Below are positions 63,789 through 64,000 of a stretch of 64,000 nucleotides of DNA, one piece after another (the stretch's first letter is position 1; every line of letters begins with the position of its first letter). The stretch spans positions 682,001 through 746,000 of the forward strand of contig NZ_CP110224.1 of assembly GCF_026013645.1 (NCBI RefSeq). The letters are read 5' to 3'. The translations under genes were made by a program, and so were the position numbers. The notes below the pieces were generated by a model. That model had not been told where the DNA came from. It saw only the letters and a program-made list of their open reading frames with translations, and did no database searches. Source of the DNA: Virgibacillus natechei (lineage in GTDB: Bacteria; Bacillota; Bacilli; Bacillales; Amphibacillaceae).

Positions 63789-64000
63789 AACTGCGTACGA
63801 AAATTCAATTGTTTTCAAGTTTATTTATGTTGGTATTAATTTTATTGGTCAATACGTCCATTTACTTTTTATTTTACAATATCACGGCTGACAGTGAACT
63901 GGAGCAATTGTCTGCCCAAACAAATACGATTACAGAAACATTGAATTCCAATCCAGATATTCCAACAAGCGATCTTTTAGACGCTTATTTACCGACGGAT
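63785..64000 (+). CDS. Sensor histidine kinase (5' part only)
   Basis: The first 72 codons: MKLRTKIQLFSSLF, one membrane segment (about residues 10-32) and the start of an extracytoplasmic sensor. It is translationally coupled to the preceding regulator (ATGA) and fits an ArlS/YkoH-like kinase, but the kinase domains lie beyond the window. Confidence 0.8.
   Translation, partial: MKLRTKIQLFSSLFMLVLILLVNTSIYFLFYNITADSELEQLSAQTNTITETLNSNPDIPTSDLLDAYLPTD

Overview
The window looks like the chromosome of a low-GC, spore-forming Bacillaceae species, probably a salt-tolerant relative of Oceanobacillus or Virgibacillus. The basis is the strong AGGAGG-type ribosome sites, sigma-A promoters, cre-like sites, a proline T-box, Bacillus-type gene sets (adhA/adhR, treP-treA-treR, cssRS next to a HtrA protease, typA, ykwC, yteA, a YfhE-like gene) and very acidic secreted proteins. 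The genus is an inference. I found no rRNA, tRNA, intact insertion sequence, prophage or CRISPR array.

Regions. 1-3.1 kb: the start of a PQQ-type sugar dehydrogenase lipoprotein, a RibD/DHFR-fold reductase, and an alcohol dehydrogenase with a divergent MerR regulator. 3.6-16.4 kb: four transcription units that share one XylR/ROK-like operator just after the -10 box. They encode (a) a LarA-family nickel racemase/epimerase, a mannonate-reductase-like SDR, an FGGY gluconokinase, LarB and a LarC C-terminal half; (b) a secreted GH3 glycosidase with a C-terminal FIMAH-like domain; (c) an unrecognised polytopic membrane protein; (d) a TRAP transporter (dctPQM). 16.5-19.1 kb: a decayed stretch with Gfo/Idh/MocA and DctM remnants on either side of a drug-type MFS exporter. 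19.1-21.9 kb: an AraC regulator divergent from a GPH-family sugar transporter. 22.4-34.3 kb: a nickel region with a complete urease cluster (ureABCEFGD), a nickel/peptide-type ABC transporter with a fused double ATPase, and larE. 34.4-38 kb: small metabolic genes punctuated by GGGACAG repeats. 38-51.3 kb: core functions (T-box-proS, glutathione peroxidase, trhO, csp, methyltransferase, ykwC, yteA, htrA/cssRS, typA). 51.4-55.8 kb: the trehalose operon. 55.8-64 kb: DUF3298 protein, large intergenic repeats, an ABC-2 exporter, DUF4064, YfhE-like, PopT, thioredoxin, VOC, GNAT, and a second two-component system cut by the window end.

How the genes fit together. The most interesting inference is a nickel-dependent sugar-acid pathway. 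Extracellular GH3 action and TRAP uptake would supply a sugar acid. The SDR would interconvert fructuronate and mannonate, the LarA homologue would epimerise C2 (mannonate to gluconate), and gluconokinase would deliver 6-phosphogluconate. Its nickel-pincer cofactor would be made by LarB, LarE and LarC; LarE lies 25 kb away beside the nickel transporter and urease, and the N-terminal half of LarC is not in the window. Shared operators, cre sites, adjacency and conserved LarA residues support this, but substrates are not proven by sequence alone.
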